From Ligustrum vulgare (lineage: Eukaryota > Streptophyta > Magnoliopsida > Lamiales > Oleaceae), in the NCBI GenBank assembly GCA_963555705.1, contig OY743180.1:38162129-38226128 (forward strand): a stretch of 64,000 bases of DNA, read 5' to 3'. Position numbers and translations under genes: made by a program. The notes beneath the pieces were generated by a model. That model was not told the origin of the DNA, made no database searches, and was given only the letters and a program-made list of their open reading frames with translations. Positions within the stretch are counted from its first letter, which is position 1. Each line of letters begins with the position of its first letter. This document shows positions 43,925-54,972 of the stretch, one piece after another.

Positions 43925-45118
43925 AACTACTCTTTCTCTCTCTTGCGCATATACATCCCTTGCATCCCACCCTCACCCCCACCTACCCACGTACCTTGTC
44001 AACACTTTTTTAACCCTTTTCTTTTTTCTTAAATATTTTAAAATCGATATTAAAAATAATTTTTTTGTTAATTTCATATTATACAATTTAACGAGATATT
44101 CAATATGAGTATAGTATCAATATATATATTTTTATTATTTTAAAAATAAATATTTATCACATATAAATTATAAATGCAATTTAAACATACGCCTTTGTTT
44201 TGTAAAAGTTTTTTTATATTTTTAAACAAAGAATTTTAATTTTCAAGATAAAATATGTGATTAAAAAGTAATTTAAGGAATTGTTTATGGTTGAAAATGT
44301 GTATAGTTATGAGCGCACCCAGTCCTCGACATCAATCGACCTCCCAATTGAAATGGACCTTTTTTTTTTGACAAATTAATATATATAACTACAAACCCAC
44401 CTAAATTTCTACTTGGAGAATCGAACTCAAGACCTCAATCTTGGTAAGGGCTGTCCTCTCACTTGGACAAAGCCCTTGTTCTCATTGAAATGAACTTCTA
44501 CAATTGGATGCAAAAGAGCAAAATAATGTTATCCAAACAATTATGAGAAAATAATGTTATTCTGAACAATCTCACAAAACATTTTTTAACAATATACATT
44601 TTTTCTCAAAAACATAAATAAACAAATTTATAGTTGCTACAGTTACCGAACAAAGCTTAAATTTCTATGCTTGTCTTCATTAATTTTTGTGGTTACTCTG
44701 CGATATCAATAAAGTCGAAATATTACATTATTTTGATCTTTTGCATCCAATATTAGAAGTTCATTTCAATTGGGTGGTCGATTTATGCTTGGGAGTGTGC
44801 ACGCACATAACCATACACATTTTTCAACTATATTCAATTTCTTAAAACAAAGGCATATGTTTAAATTGAACTGATAATTTATATGTGATAAATATTAATT
44901 TTTAAAATAGTAAAAAATTATATATTAATACTATACTCATATTGAAGATCTCGTTAAATCTTATAATATGAAATTAATAAAAAAATTATTTTCAATATCG
45001 ATTTTAAAATATTTGAGAAAAAAAAAGAGGATGAAAAAAATGTTAATATGGTGCTGTGGGTAGGTGGGGTGGGATACAAGGCAATGTAAATGCAAAAGAG
45101 AGAGAGAGAGAGAGAGAG
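43925..45118. mobile_element. Long-inverted-repeat element
   Basis: The arms at 43925-44530 (left, with an insertion) and 44715-45118 (right) are reverse complements with good identity, including GCATCCCACC...CCACCTACCCAC, AAATATTTTAAAATCGATATT and TTCAATATGAGTATAGTAT. Arms of 350-400 bp suggest a MULE-type or foldback transposon. It codes for nothing recognisable. The outer ends lie in CT/GA repeats, so borders and target duplication are not fixed. Confidence 0.8.
44356..44483 (-). mobile_element. tRNA-derived SINE inside the left arm
   Basis: 128 bp flanked by the 9-bp duplication ATTGAAATG (44347-44355, 44484-44492). On the minus strand it has an A-box-like TTGTCCAAGTGAGAGG (44455-44470), a B-box GAGTTCGATTCTCC (44415-44428) and a terminal A run. 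The right arm of the surrounding inverted repeat shows the unoccupied site (AATTGAAATGAACTTC, reversed at 44762-44777). Typical of short plant SINEs. Confidence 0.85.
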
Positions 45119-45119
45119 A
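45093..45119 (+). repeat. (GA)n microsatellite
   Basis: About 13 GA units at the outer edge of the right inverted-repeat arm. Confidence 0.95.
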
Positions 45120-45923
45120 TATTTGAAAATGCAGGATCCGTTGAAATGTTGAGATATTTTAAATGAACATCAAGTAATTCCATTGAATAAAATGTTGAGG
45201 CAAATAAATCACGAATTTTGAATGTTATCGTCATCTTATTAGAAATTATTTTTTTTATATAATTCTGTGTCGCCCTCACTGAACTAAAATTCTAGGTTTG
45301 TCTCTGACCAAACACACTTTTTTTTAATTAATTTTCAATCATATATTTTAACTAAAAAAACTTCAAATTATTTGTTTATAAATTTTTCTTTTCTTTCTTT
45401 TTTCTTTTTTTTTTTACCAAACAAATTAGGGGTTGTGGGGTCGGGTGGGAGGGGAGTCATTCCACTTGGCTTTTGCACGTATTCATTCTCGAAGGTTCAA
45501 AGCAAGAGGAGAAAGCTATGTATGACCCACAACATAAAAAATTTGAATTTGCACCATACACGTGTTCTGAAACTCACGCTTCTACCTTTAAAAAATCGTG
45601 TCACTAGGGTCTCCAAAACAATATTGTGGCTATAGTTTTATGTCAAACATTTCATCTAAAAGTTGGAAAATTTATTAATAATTGTTGATGATGGGGTCTA
45701 GCAAGAACTGAAATCTTGTTTGGTGTTGAAAAGAAGACATGCACACAAGATAAACTTGAAAATAAAGTTTAAACGATTTGATTAAAAATCAATGGTCCCA
45801 CCGAGTTTTCGATATTTTGTTTGAATGCATTGACACCAAGAAAAGAAATAGAGGTCCAAACAATTATTTAGATGTATGATTATGATATGACACGTGAGAA
45901 TAATCTTGGCCGACATGATATAT
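45120..45923. other. Non-coding stretch
   Basis: No gene or element that I can support. Confidence 0.5.
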
Positions 45924-46132
45924 TGATAGGAAAATAATGATCAAATAGTTTTCATATATTCAATGAAAATTACAAGAGGTATTTATACACAAGTTGTCCT
46001 ACTAATATTAAGAAACTATAATATTCTATCAATAGAAGATTTAGAAAATAATAAAAGATTATACAAGATTATTGTCAAGATTGCAATTACGAAGATTCTG
46101 ATTTATCTTCAATGATATTTCCCTATCCTCCA
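45924..46132 (-). repeat. 3' LTR of Copia element
   Basis: About 209 bp and clearly homologous to 50472-50674. The inner border is uncertain by a few bases (AATGGAGGATAGGGAAA purine tract). Confidence 0.85.
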
Positions 46133-46149
46133 TTGAAGAAGTCAATTTT

Positions 46150-46826
46150 GGACTGTAATTGCTCAAATTAAGATGGTGGTAATGACTTTGAGAGGATGTC
46201 TACCGAATGTAGGATACACAAAAGGATCCATTTGCAACATGAGTGCGAACAAAGTAATAATCAATAGCAATATGTTTCATGCGAGAGTGAAATATTGGAT
46301 TATGAGATAGATAGGTAGCACCTAGGTTGTCACAATGGATTGTAGGAATGGAAGGAAGAGATACGGAATTCTAACAAAAGATTGCAAACCCATAGAACTT
46401 CAAAGGAAATAGAGGCAAGAGCACGATTTTCAGCTTCAGTTGAGGATTGTGCAATGGTTATTTGTTTCTTTGAACACCAAGAGATGGGAGAGGAGCCAGC
46501 CTAATCTGAATATGTGAAAGCAAACAAGGAAAAAATAGAGGATTTGTGAAGTGGACTTATTTGCGAAGTAGGAGTCCATGATGGATGGTGTTTTTGAGAT
46601 AGCGAAGAATACGTTTGAATGCCATCCAATGCGTTTCGAAAGGGCTACTCATGAATTGGGACATTTTATTTACAGCAAAACAGATGTCAGGATGAGTGAG
46701 TGATAGATATTGAAGAGCGCAAACTACTTGTCTATAAAGTGTGGCATCGGCAAAGGGTGAACCGTCATGAAGGCTTAGAGCAGAGGAATTGTTGATGGGA
46801 GTTGTCAGGGATTTAGAACCAGTCAT
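46150..46826 (-). pseudogene. Copia RT C-terminus and RNase H
   Basis: 46557-46826 encodes [30 protein letters not shown] and [18 protein letters not shown], the end of Copia RT and the linker. After a stop, 46150-46520 continues with ISWCSKKQITIAQSSTEAEN and RMKHIAIDYYFVR, the RNase H domain. Broken by stops. Confidence 0.88.
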
Positions 46827-47652
46827 TTTGACTGATTTAAGAAGATGAAGGAAGGAGTGCGAATTTCATCTACACCAAGAAAATAGTTTAGGTCACCTAA
46901 ACTTTTGACTGAAAATCTAGAGGATAAAGAATCTAAGAAGGTTTGAATAGTAGTAGTGGAACTCCCAGTGACTAGAAGATCGTCAACATAGACTACAAAG
47001 TACATTGTATGGTTAGGGGAGGAATATAGGAATAGAGAAGAATCACTATATGAGTTTTGAAATCCCTAATTGATAAGGAATGTCTTAAGCTCGATATACG
47101 AAGCACTAGGAGCTTGCTTGAGACCATAAATGGCCTTATTCAGACGACACACCTGTGAGGGAAAGTGACAGTCAGGGAAGTCAGGTGGTTGAGACATGTA
47201 AACAGTTTCAATTAAAGTACCCTGAAGGAATGCATTGTTGACATCGAGTTCATGAATTGGCCAATTGTAATGAAGTACAAGGCTAAGAAAGATTCTGATT
47301 GTGGTTGGTTTAACAACTGGGCTAAAGGTCTCATGGAAATCGATTCCCAGTCGTTGTTGGAAGCCTTTAGCCACTAGGGGCATGCTTTGTAGCGCGAGAT
47401 AATTCCATCCAGATTCCTTTTAATATGAATTACCCATTTGCAAGCAACGGGCTGGACGCCAGGAGGAGGGGGAACTAGATTCCATGTACGATTAGTAATC
47501 AAGGCATTGATTTCATCTGCCATGGCATTTCTCCAATGTGATGATTTCATGGCTTGAGTTACACAGGTTGGTTTAATAGATTCAGGGAGGGGATGACGAG
47601 AAGAGGTGTTTTTTTCACGTATTTTAGACGAAAAATATTGTTCTTTGCACAA
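46827..47652 (-). pseudogene. Copia reverse transcriptase
   Basis: In order: MADEINALITNRTWNLVPPP, ACKWVIHIKRNLDG (about 47400-47600), VAKGFQQRLGIDFHETFSPV, ELDVNNAFLQGTL and RLNKAIYGLKQAP (47066-47383), then the catalytic VVYVDDLLVTGSS and LGDLNYFLGV (46827-47005). Three frames and at least two shifts. Confidence 0.92.
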
Positions 47653-47850
47653 GTTAACATGGGGTGAGAATTTAGAGGAGGTGAAGGATTAAAGTTGTTT
47701 GTTGCGGGGAGTGGTTCTGTAGGTGGAGTGGCCATGTTGGTGTGGGTTAAGCTGGAGAGAAGATAGGTTCAGTAGAAGGGTGATCTATCGAACCAGTTGC
47801 AGAGTTCGATCCAACAGAAGGATTGACTGTATAACTATGAGTAAGATCGG

Positions 47851-48840
47851 CTACAGCGCTGCTACCAAGTGGAAGTCAGACCTGGCAGATTGAGCTGCTG
47901 TCGAGTAGAAGTTTGCCTGAGCAGATGGAGATGACACTGAGAGAGAGGGCCGTGAGGTATGTGAATGAGGGTTGAGAAAAAAAGGTAAAGGAAGAGGATA
48001 GGTGGCTGGAACTGAAGAGGAGAAGGACTCAAAAATTTTTATAGGAGATTGAGTGTAAGTTTGGGAAGAATGGGAAAAAATATGTTCAACAAATCGAACA
48101 TGGTGGGAAGTAAATATTTTTTTGCTTTGTAACTCTTGGCATAAATACGAATGATGTGTTGTATCATAACGAAGAAAGATACAATCTGTGGATGGAAGAT
48201 CAAGTTTATTGTGTGCATATGGGCGAAGCCATGGATAACATAAACAACCAAATTGACGAGAGTGCATGTAAGAGGGTTTAGTTTTAAAAAGAACCGAGAA
48301 AGGACGATCATGTCCTAGAGTAGAGGTAGGTAGTCTGTTAATTAGATAGACGACAGTTTTAAAACCGAAAGACCAGCAAGGAGTGGGAAGAGAAGCATGG
48401 TGAAGCAAAGTAAGGCCAGTTTCCACAATGTGTCTATTTCTTCGCTCAGTGAAGCCATTATATTCAAGATTATAAGGTGGAGTGATTAAATGTTGAATTC
48501 CAGGCGAATTGAAATGGGACGAAGAGATTGGAACTCACCACCACCGTCTAAGTAGACAGTTTTAATTTTCGAATTAAATTGATTTTTGACTTGTAGTTTA
48601 AAATTAGAGAATATAGATTGAACATCATATTTTAAATGTAAAGGAAAAAACCGTATGAATTTGGAGAAATGATCCACAAAAAATGACATAATATTGAAAA
48701 CCATCCAGAGAGGGTATCGTACTAGGTCCCATACATCAGTATATAGAACTTCTAATAGTTTATGACTCTTAATACATGAAAAAATAAAAGGTAGTTTATG
48801 GCTCTTATTACATTGACAAGAATGACATGAAAATTTGAAG
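47851..48840 (-). pseudogene. Copia integrase
   Basis: A zinc-binding remnant CHSCQCNKSHK is near 48810. YTDVWD and VYLDGGGEFQSL carry the two catalytic aspartates, and NGFTERRNRHIVE the glutamate (about 48455). Then come LLHHASLPTPCWSFGFKTVV, YLINRLPTSTL and FGCLCYPWLRPYAHNKLD. A stop or frameshift lies between 48427 and 48486. Confidence 0.92.
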
Positions 48841-49094
48841 GTAAATTCGAACTAGAATGCAGAAGACCAGAACGCAGCAAAAGTTGAGAAGTCTTCAGGG
48901 TTGGATTTCAAAGGCGGCCATGCCAAAAAGTTGAGGAGATGGTAGAAGCAGAGTAGACCATGGGAGGAGTTGATGGAGAAGAAGTGGAAGGCCATTCATA
49001 TAGATCATTGATTTTCTGACCTTATAGAAGAGTTTTCTTGGAATTGAGATCCTTCACAGTAAAATAAGAGGGGAAAAATTCAATAGAGGCAGAA

Positions 49095-49470
49095 TTATGT
49101 TTGAAATTTTTTTGCGACGGATATTAGTTTACGATTTAAAGAAGGTACATATAGAATATTAGATAATTGAAACCCTGGAGAGAGAGGAGCAAAACCTGTG
49201 TGTGATATAGATAGTGCATTACCATTAGCCAAAACCACATCGTATGGACCGTCATATGGATGATGTAGTGATAAATCAGAAAGTTGAGTAGCAACATGAT
49301 GAGAGGCACTTGAATCCACTAGCTAGTTGTTTGTTGATGAAGAAGAGACTCCAGTGTGATGAACCTTTGGTTTGGTAGGGCGTAAGTGAGGAAATAGTTT
49401 CCAGTAGGTAAGAGCAATGTGTGCTTTTCCTCCACAATATTGACAGAGAACCAGAGACTCATCACAAGGG
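49095..49470 (-). pseudogene. Copia zinc knuckle and protease
   Basis: A knuckle remnant CQYCGGKAHIALTY is at about 49410-49450, with the last cysteine lost. The protease begins DSSASHHV where DSGA is usual and continues VVLANGNALSISHTGF and NILYVPSLNRKLISV. A stop separates it from the knuckle. Confidence 0.85.
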
Positions 49471-50421
49471 GTGGACTTGGGATTGTACTAGGTTGTTGAC
49501 CGTGGGTTTGGGAGGATGTCGGGTGAGGGATTTGGACTGGGGTGAGAAGGCGGTGGGTATTTGGGTGGTGATTGGAGCATCGCGGGTTGTCAGATGAATG
49601 GTTATTTGTGTAATGGATGAAGGGTTTGGAGAAACAATTTGGTTGTCAACATCTTTAAGAAAGATTTCATGGTCAATTAATTTATCATATAATTCCTCAA
49701 AAGTAATTAGAGTGTCATGGGTCCGAAGAGCAGCAATTACTTCCTTGTAAATGACTCCCAATCGCCGAGTGCAGTAAATAAGTAGATCGGTGTTAGGTAG
49801 TGGAGAGTTCATCGGATAGGGTTTTGATTTGGAGGAGAAAATCATAGATTGACTGAGTTCCTTTGCTGAAATTGGTGAGTTATTCCTTCAAATGTATTAT
49901 ATAGGACTGAGATCGTTTAACAAAGATACTATTTAGTCGTATCCAGGCTTCATGGGATGTGGATACTGTAGCAATGAGAGGAATTACTCCTTCAGTGAGA
50001 GAGGCAATAATGGCGTGAAGGATCAATTGATCCTAATATTTAGTCGTATCCAAGCTTCATGGGATGTGGATACTGTAGCAATGAGAGGAATTACTCCTTT
50101 AGTGAGAGAGGCAATAATGGTGTGAAGGATCAATTGATCCTAACACTTCCATGTAGTAAATTCTAGATTTGGGGATGAAGAACCATTTATTGTAATTGTC
50201 TTTGGTGGAGATGACGAAGTGCCGTCAAGGAATTGAAGAATATTGAGACCATAGAATAAGGAAGTAAATTGTAACTTTCAAGAGAAATAATTGGTATGAG
50301 TTATTCGTAAAGGGAGATGTGTGGAAGCATTGATTTGGATGGGAGGTGCAAAGGTTGTGGGAGTGTGGTCTTCCGGTTGATCATTGAGATTGGTGGGAGT
50401 ATTTTCGAATGTGGTGGACAT
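49462..50421 (-). pseudogene. Copia gag with internal duplication
   Basis: ATG at 50421 begins MSTTFENTPT, followed by NASTHLPLRITHTNYFS, FLDGTSSSPPK and EFTTWK. The later part is open at 49462-49845 (RLGVIYKEVIAALRTHDTLI, TFEELYDKLIDHEIFLKD), matching the Copia UBN2-type gag. The 107-bp tandem duplication at 49931-50144 breaks the frame. Confidence 0.85.
49931..50144 (-). repeat. 107-bp tandem duplication in Copia gag
   Basis: ATTTAGTCGTATCCA(G/A)GCTT begins at 49931 and 50038. Both copies run to GATCAATTGATCCTAA with about three differences. 107 is not a multiple of three. Confidence 0.93.
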
Positions 50422-50471
50422 GTTGAAGAAGAAAAGGAGAGAGCTCCGTACGAAAAGAGAAAGGCAATAAG

Positions 50472-50674
50472 TGGAAAAATAATGATCAAATATTTTTCAT
50501 ATATTCATTGAAGATTACAGGAGGTATTTATACACAAGTTGTCCTCCTAATACTAGGAAACTATAATATTCTATCAATAGAAGATTTACACAAAAATAAA
50601 AGATTATACAAGAATATTGTCGAGATCACAATTACGAAGTTTCTGATTTATTTTTAATGATATATTCCTTAACA
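50472..50674 (-). repeat. 5' LTR of Copia element
   Basis: About 203 bp, TGGAAAAATAATGATC...TTCCTTAACA in plus reading. Confidence 0.85.
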
Positions 50675-51016
50675 AATATTATTTTATCTTCTTATCAAGA
50701 TCTTGTTTAGCTTTCGTTTTTTATTCTCACTTTTCACAAATTCATTATCTACAATTCATTTATTGGAATTTACAATTTTTAATTTTTTAATCACACATTA
50801 ATTAATGTATTTTCAAAATCTACTAATTTTAATTTTTATTTATTTATTTTTTGTTTTTTGAAAAAAAAAAAAAAAAACAACAACAACAACAACGTAGGGG
50901 CTAAATGGTGGACAAATAGATGGACAAATTGACTCCAAGTAGGTAAATGTATTTTTTATAAATTTTTTTATAAACAATTTACTTAGTTTTATTTTTAAAT
51001 CTCACTATTGCACATA

Positions 51017-51327
51017 TGTTTGGTAACATTTTATTGTTTATAAATAAATAATACGATATTTTCGAAGTAAAATATGTAGTTAAAAATAGTTTGAGAAAAC
51101 TTGTGCAGTTCAAAAGTGATTTAGGAATATATATATATAAATTTAGCTTGTGTATGGTAAATTATAAAAAATAAAAAAATAAAAAAAAAATAAAAACTAT
51201 TTTATAAATTACATAATTTTTCAAATTACTTTTTAATCACTACTTTTTACCCTCCAAAATAACAAATAAACAAATTGATAAACAAAATAGTGTTATCAAA
51301 TAGAGTTTTATAAACAATTTACCAAAC
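51017..51327. mobile_element. MITE with TTTGGTAA termini
   Basis: Left TGTTTGGTAACATTTTATTG and right, reversed, CGTTTGGTAAATTGTTTATA. The inverted-repeat interior carries TAAAATATGTAGTTAAAAAT against AAAAAGTAGTGATTAAAAAG. Related words recur at 3032, 44200 and 53843-54045. Confidence 0.65.
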
Positions 51328-51424
51328 GTATAAACATTGTGTGTCAATCATATTGCAATAGTCCTTTTACGTAAGCCTTGAGTGACATGCCAATTTAATA
51401 CCACATCACAAGTAATTTAAAAAA

Positions 51425-53099
51425 TCTACTTCTAAAAGACCTTAAAGAGAGAAACATTCTTTATTATTTTACCCTCAAACTTTTTAGTAATATTTTATTT
51501 ATCATTAATTTTAATTAATGTACAATTTTTTTGACATTTTATTTTTATTTTATTTTTGTATTGTCGATAAAAAATATTTTTCATATATTTACAATTTAAA
51601 CTCTTTACTTTCTCACTAAAAATATTTTAAATAAAACTAATAACTCTTAAATAATCTAAAATTTATAAACATCCTTCCACTAATATGAGGGAAAAAAAAA
51701 CTTGTACTCCTTGAATTAATTTTTTACTTGTATAAAAAAATAATAATAATTTAGAAAATCAGTATCACCTTCTACATTAAACATTTTATTCTCCGTTAGT
51801 TATATTCCAATTTTAAGTTTTTTTTTTTTTTCAAATATTTATTTGACGCTCATTATATTATGACAATACCCATAAAAATAAAGTGCGGTGAAGATTCACT
51901 TCTTTGTTTAGAAAACCAATATCTGAAGTATGATGCGTGTAAATTTTTTTCTGAAATATTAATTGTACGAAAATTAAGTAAATTTTGTTTTCCAATAAAT
52001 TTAAATTCTTATTGAATTAACTTATTACGTTGAAGTTCCGAAGTGCAAATTTCTTAAGAACATCATTTATTTATGGTTTAAGTTGGTTTATATGTATATA
52101 TATTTATTTTGTATTCAAATTTTTAATCAAAATTTTAGTTTTTATCGTTTATAAAAATGTCATGAGGTATGCACATCCATAAGTTAATATTCTGTAAATA
52201 TGTATTGAATTTTTTTCACATCGTCTCCTTTTACTATGTTTTTTTAACCTATTTTATTATCACGTGTTTACTATGACAAACAATGAAAAAAAATCACAAG
52301 GGCATGTTATTGTTTTTGTTCCATCAAATCGATGAACACGTCTCATTAGGTTGTAGCAAAATTTAAGATGATTGTTTATGGTGGTTCTATCAATTTAAAG
52401 AATTGTGCATGCTACTTTGGGATTCACAACACTGTGAATTAATTTATTGAGCCAGAAATTTTAAGGCATCAATTTCAAAACAATTTTCCTGATCAAACAT
52501 TACTCTAATTTAATATGATATTTTCTGTATCTTGAATAATCATACCTTAGTAAGGAACATAAATTACATACATCTCAATTTTCTCAGACATTTACGATCA
52601 AATGTTATTCTGAGTTCTAACTTCAAATGCATTATTAGCATTCTTTTATGTCAGATTACAATTGATTTTTTTCATCTTGGTTCTAGAATTTGGATAAATT
52701 GTCAAACATTTATCATTATTTTTCTACTGCAGTAATGAATTTATTATGAACTATATATACACATAGAAGGAGAAATCCTTTCAACTCCATTTTCTTTGAA
52801 TAAGGTAGACTAAAATTACATTTCAGGAGATAAAAAATCTAAAGAAGCCAGCAATTAATAATTTGAAGAAAGATGATAGTATTATTGATAATGATATTGT
52901 GCATTTAGATATTTGAATAATATTTAGGGTGAATTGAGTTCGATATTGAGATTGTTTAAATCAACACTTTGAATATTTTTTAAGTAAAATATTTAGGGAA
53001 ATTTGGACAATTTTTATTCAATTTCAAAAACATATATACTTGAATAAAATATCATAACATTGTTACAGTATCACGTGCATCACACGCGTTATATGCTAG
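51425..53099 (+). mobile_element. Helitron 1 (plus orientation)
   Basis: The 5' end TCTACTTCTAAAAGACC follows A, and the 3' end CTAG is followed by T, as Helitrons insert between A and T without duplication. A 3' hairpin CGTG-CATCA-CACG lies about 10 bp before CTAG (53073-53086). Most of its length is repeated in reverse at 54163-56523. No helicase was seen, so it is non-autonomous. Confidence 0.75.
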
Positions 53100-53570
53100 T
53101 TAATACTAAACATTGTCTATCACAATGTCTACTTCTAAACATTGTCCTTGATAATATCTATCATTGATTCAATAATATCTCTTCAATTAATATATTTCTC
53201 TCTCTTTCTTTTTTCGAAACAATCAATAATAATTTGCCACATTTACACAATGGACATTGTTGCATTATAGAAATTTTTGATATAATGTCAATATGTTTTG
53301 TCATATATAAATAGTAGACATTGTCATATTAGAGATGCTCTAAATTAACATTATGTAATTGAGTGATATTATTTGAAATTTATTTGGGAAAAGATGTTTA
53401 ACATTATGTAATAAAGTGATAATATTTGAAATTAAATTGAAGTTAGGTCACCCAATTGATATATTAAAATTTACTTAAATTCAATGACCCCAAACAAAAT
53501 TTACCTATTAATGATTTATTAGAGTTTCTACAAAGATATGGTAAAACTCACTGTTATTATATCAAAAAGA

Positions 53571-53787
53571 ATATGGTGTCCATTTTGTGTAACATATTAT
53601 TTACCCACCTCTCAAGCGGTGCTGGTATTTTTTTGGAAGTGAATGCCGATACACCCACTTACAGGGGATGCTTGGTATTTGGGGTTGAGGAACTAGTATC
53701 CATCCTCCACGTGGAGGGTGAATAAATTATATAGTGTCCACAATTGCCGGTGGGTAAATTACATGGTATCCATTGTGGGCACCATAT
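53571..53787. mobile_element. MITE between Helitrons
   Basis: Inverted ends ATATGGTGTCCATTTTGTG and, reversed, ATATGGTGCCCACAATGG. Both arms continue to ATTTACCCACC. About 217 bp. Confidence 0.65.
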
Positions 53788-53842
53788 AATTTTTGGTTAT
53801 TAAAGATGTCATATAATAATACTAGAGACATAATAATTTTTT

Positions 53843-54045
53843 AACTATGCACATTTGAAATTACTTTTCAAAAACACATTTTACCTCAAAAAACTCAACT
53901 TCCTTATTTATAAATAAAAATCAGTTGTAAAATTGAAACATATGCTAATTTTTTAGTATCTAATGTTTATAAATAAATAATATTATTTTTTCATGATAAA
54001 ATATGTGGTTGAAAAGTAATTTGCGAAAATGTACGTGACTAAAAA
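53843..54045. mobile_element. MITE-like inverted repeat
   Basis: GCACATTTGAAATTACTTTTC on the left pairs with GAAAAGTAATTTGCGAAAATG on the right, around AT-rich sequence with ATAAATAAATAATATTA. Same family as 51017-51327 by shared words. Confidence 0.5.
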
Positions 54046-54266
54046 ATGATTTGGGGAAATACGTATGATTAAAAAGTGGTTTGAGAAAATATATTGTTTT
54101 TAGACTGTTTATCAAACGAAAATTGTTGATCCAGTGAAATGAATTTGATCATTCATAAGTAAATAGTATATAACTCGTACAATGCACGTGATATTGTAAA
54201 GATATTATGATATTTTTATTCAAGTATATATATTTTTGAAATTGAGTAAAAATTGTCCATATTTTC

Positions 54267-54972
54267 TGATGCGAACCCCCTTGGTATTGACCAAGAATTC
54301 CCACAACAATTTTAATACCAACCCAAGAAAGCTAAAGTGATAAAAATAAGCGATAAACACCTGAACCCAAGTTTATCCCAACAAAAAATTCAAGGATTAA
54401 ACTAACCCTATCCCAATGGATGAATAGTAAACAAATTTTAAGATGGTGAAAATCAACAACAATACAAGAATAACATATTAAAGATATAGTTGATTAACTT
54501 TCAAGAAAAATACAAGTAGCAAAGGAAGGATTTTACCTCACCCAAAGGAGGAGGTTCTCTCAAGATTTTTATATGAACATCATAGTTTATCTAGGTTTGA
54601 AATGAAAAATGTGTATATATTGTACAAAAATGGGTAAAAGATGTAAATTCGAAATTTGCAAGAGAACCCCCATTTTTCTGAAACAGGGTGTTTTGATCGA
54701 CCGAACTGGTCAACCGAAATTATTTCGGTCGATTACATGGTTGACCAAAATGGCACTTTCGGTCGACCAACCCTTAGCCGAATGCGACTGAGGCTGCCTT
54801 CAAAATTCTCTGCAGACTTTTGGTCGACCGAAATTGACTGAGTCCAATTTCTTCTTCCTTTTGGCTCCAACTTGATTCTTGGCTTCTTTTCTTGACTTAT
54901 TCACAATATTTAGCCTCGAATCTTGAACCTCCTTGACATCGGATCTGATCATGTTTGACTTCTCGATTCTCA
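54267..54972 (-). mobile_element. Solo-LTR-like insertion with TCGACCGA palindromes
   Basis: Begins TGATGCGAACCCCC and ends GATTCTCA in plus reading. CATATTTTC (9 bp) is repeated at 54258-54266 and 54971-54979. Alignment with the corresponding part of Helitron 1 shows the empty site. TG...CA ends and TATA sequence (TATATACACA, minus) suggest a solo LTR. The long direct repeat is unusual for one, since 5 bp is normal. Confidence 0.6.
54694..54836. repeat. GGTCGACC palindrome series
   Basis: Five or six copies or half-copies of TTTCGGTCGACCGAAA (for example TTTCGGTCGACCAA, TTTTGGTCGACCGAAATT, TTTTGATCGACCGAA). In minus orientation they lie upstream of the TATA sequence at about 54615. Confidence 0.85.

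Larger units (their letters stand above)
45924..50674 (-). mobile_element. Copia retrotransposon with short LTRs, decayed
   Basis: LTRs of about 205 bp at 45924-46132 and 50472-50674 share AAAATAATGATCAAATA and TATTTATACACAAGTTGTCCT. Domains run on the minus strand in Copia order: gag, protease, integrase, reverse transcriptase, RNase H. Several stops and frameshifts and a 107-bp duplication in gag make it inactive. No clear target duplication or standard primer-binding site was identified. Confidence 0.9.
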
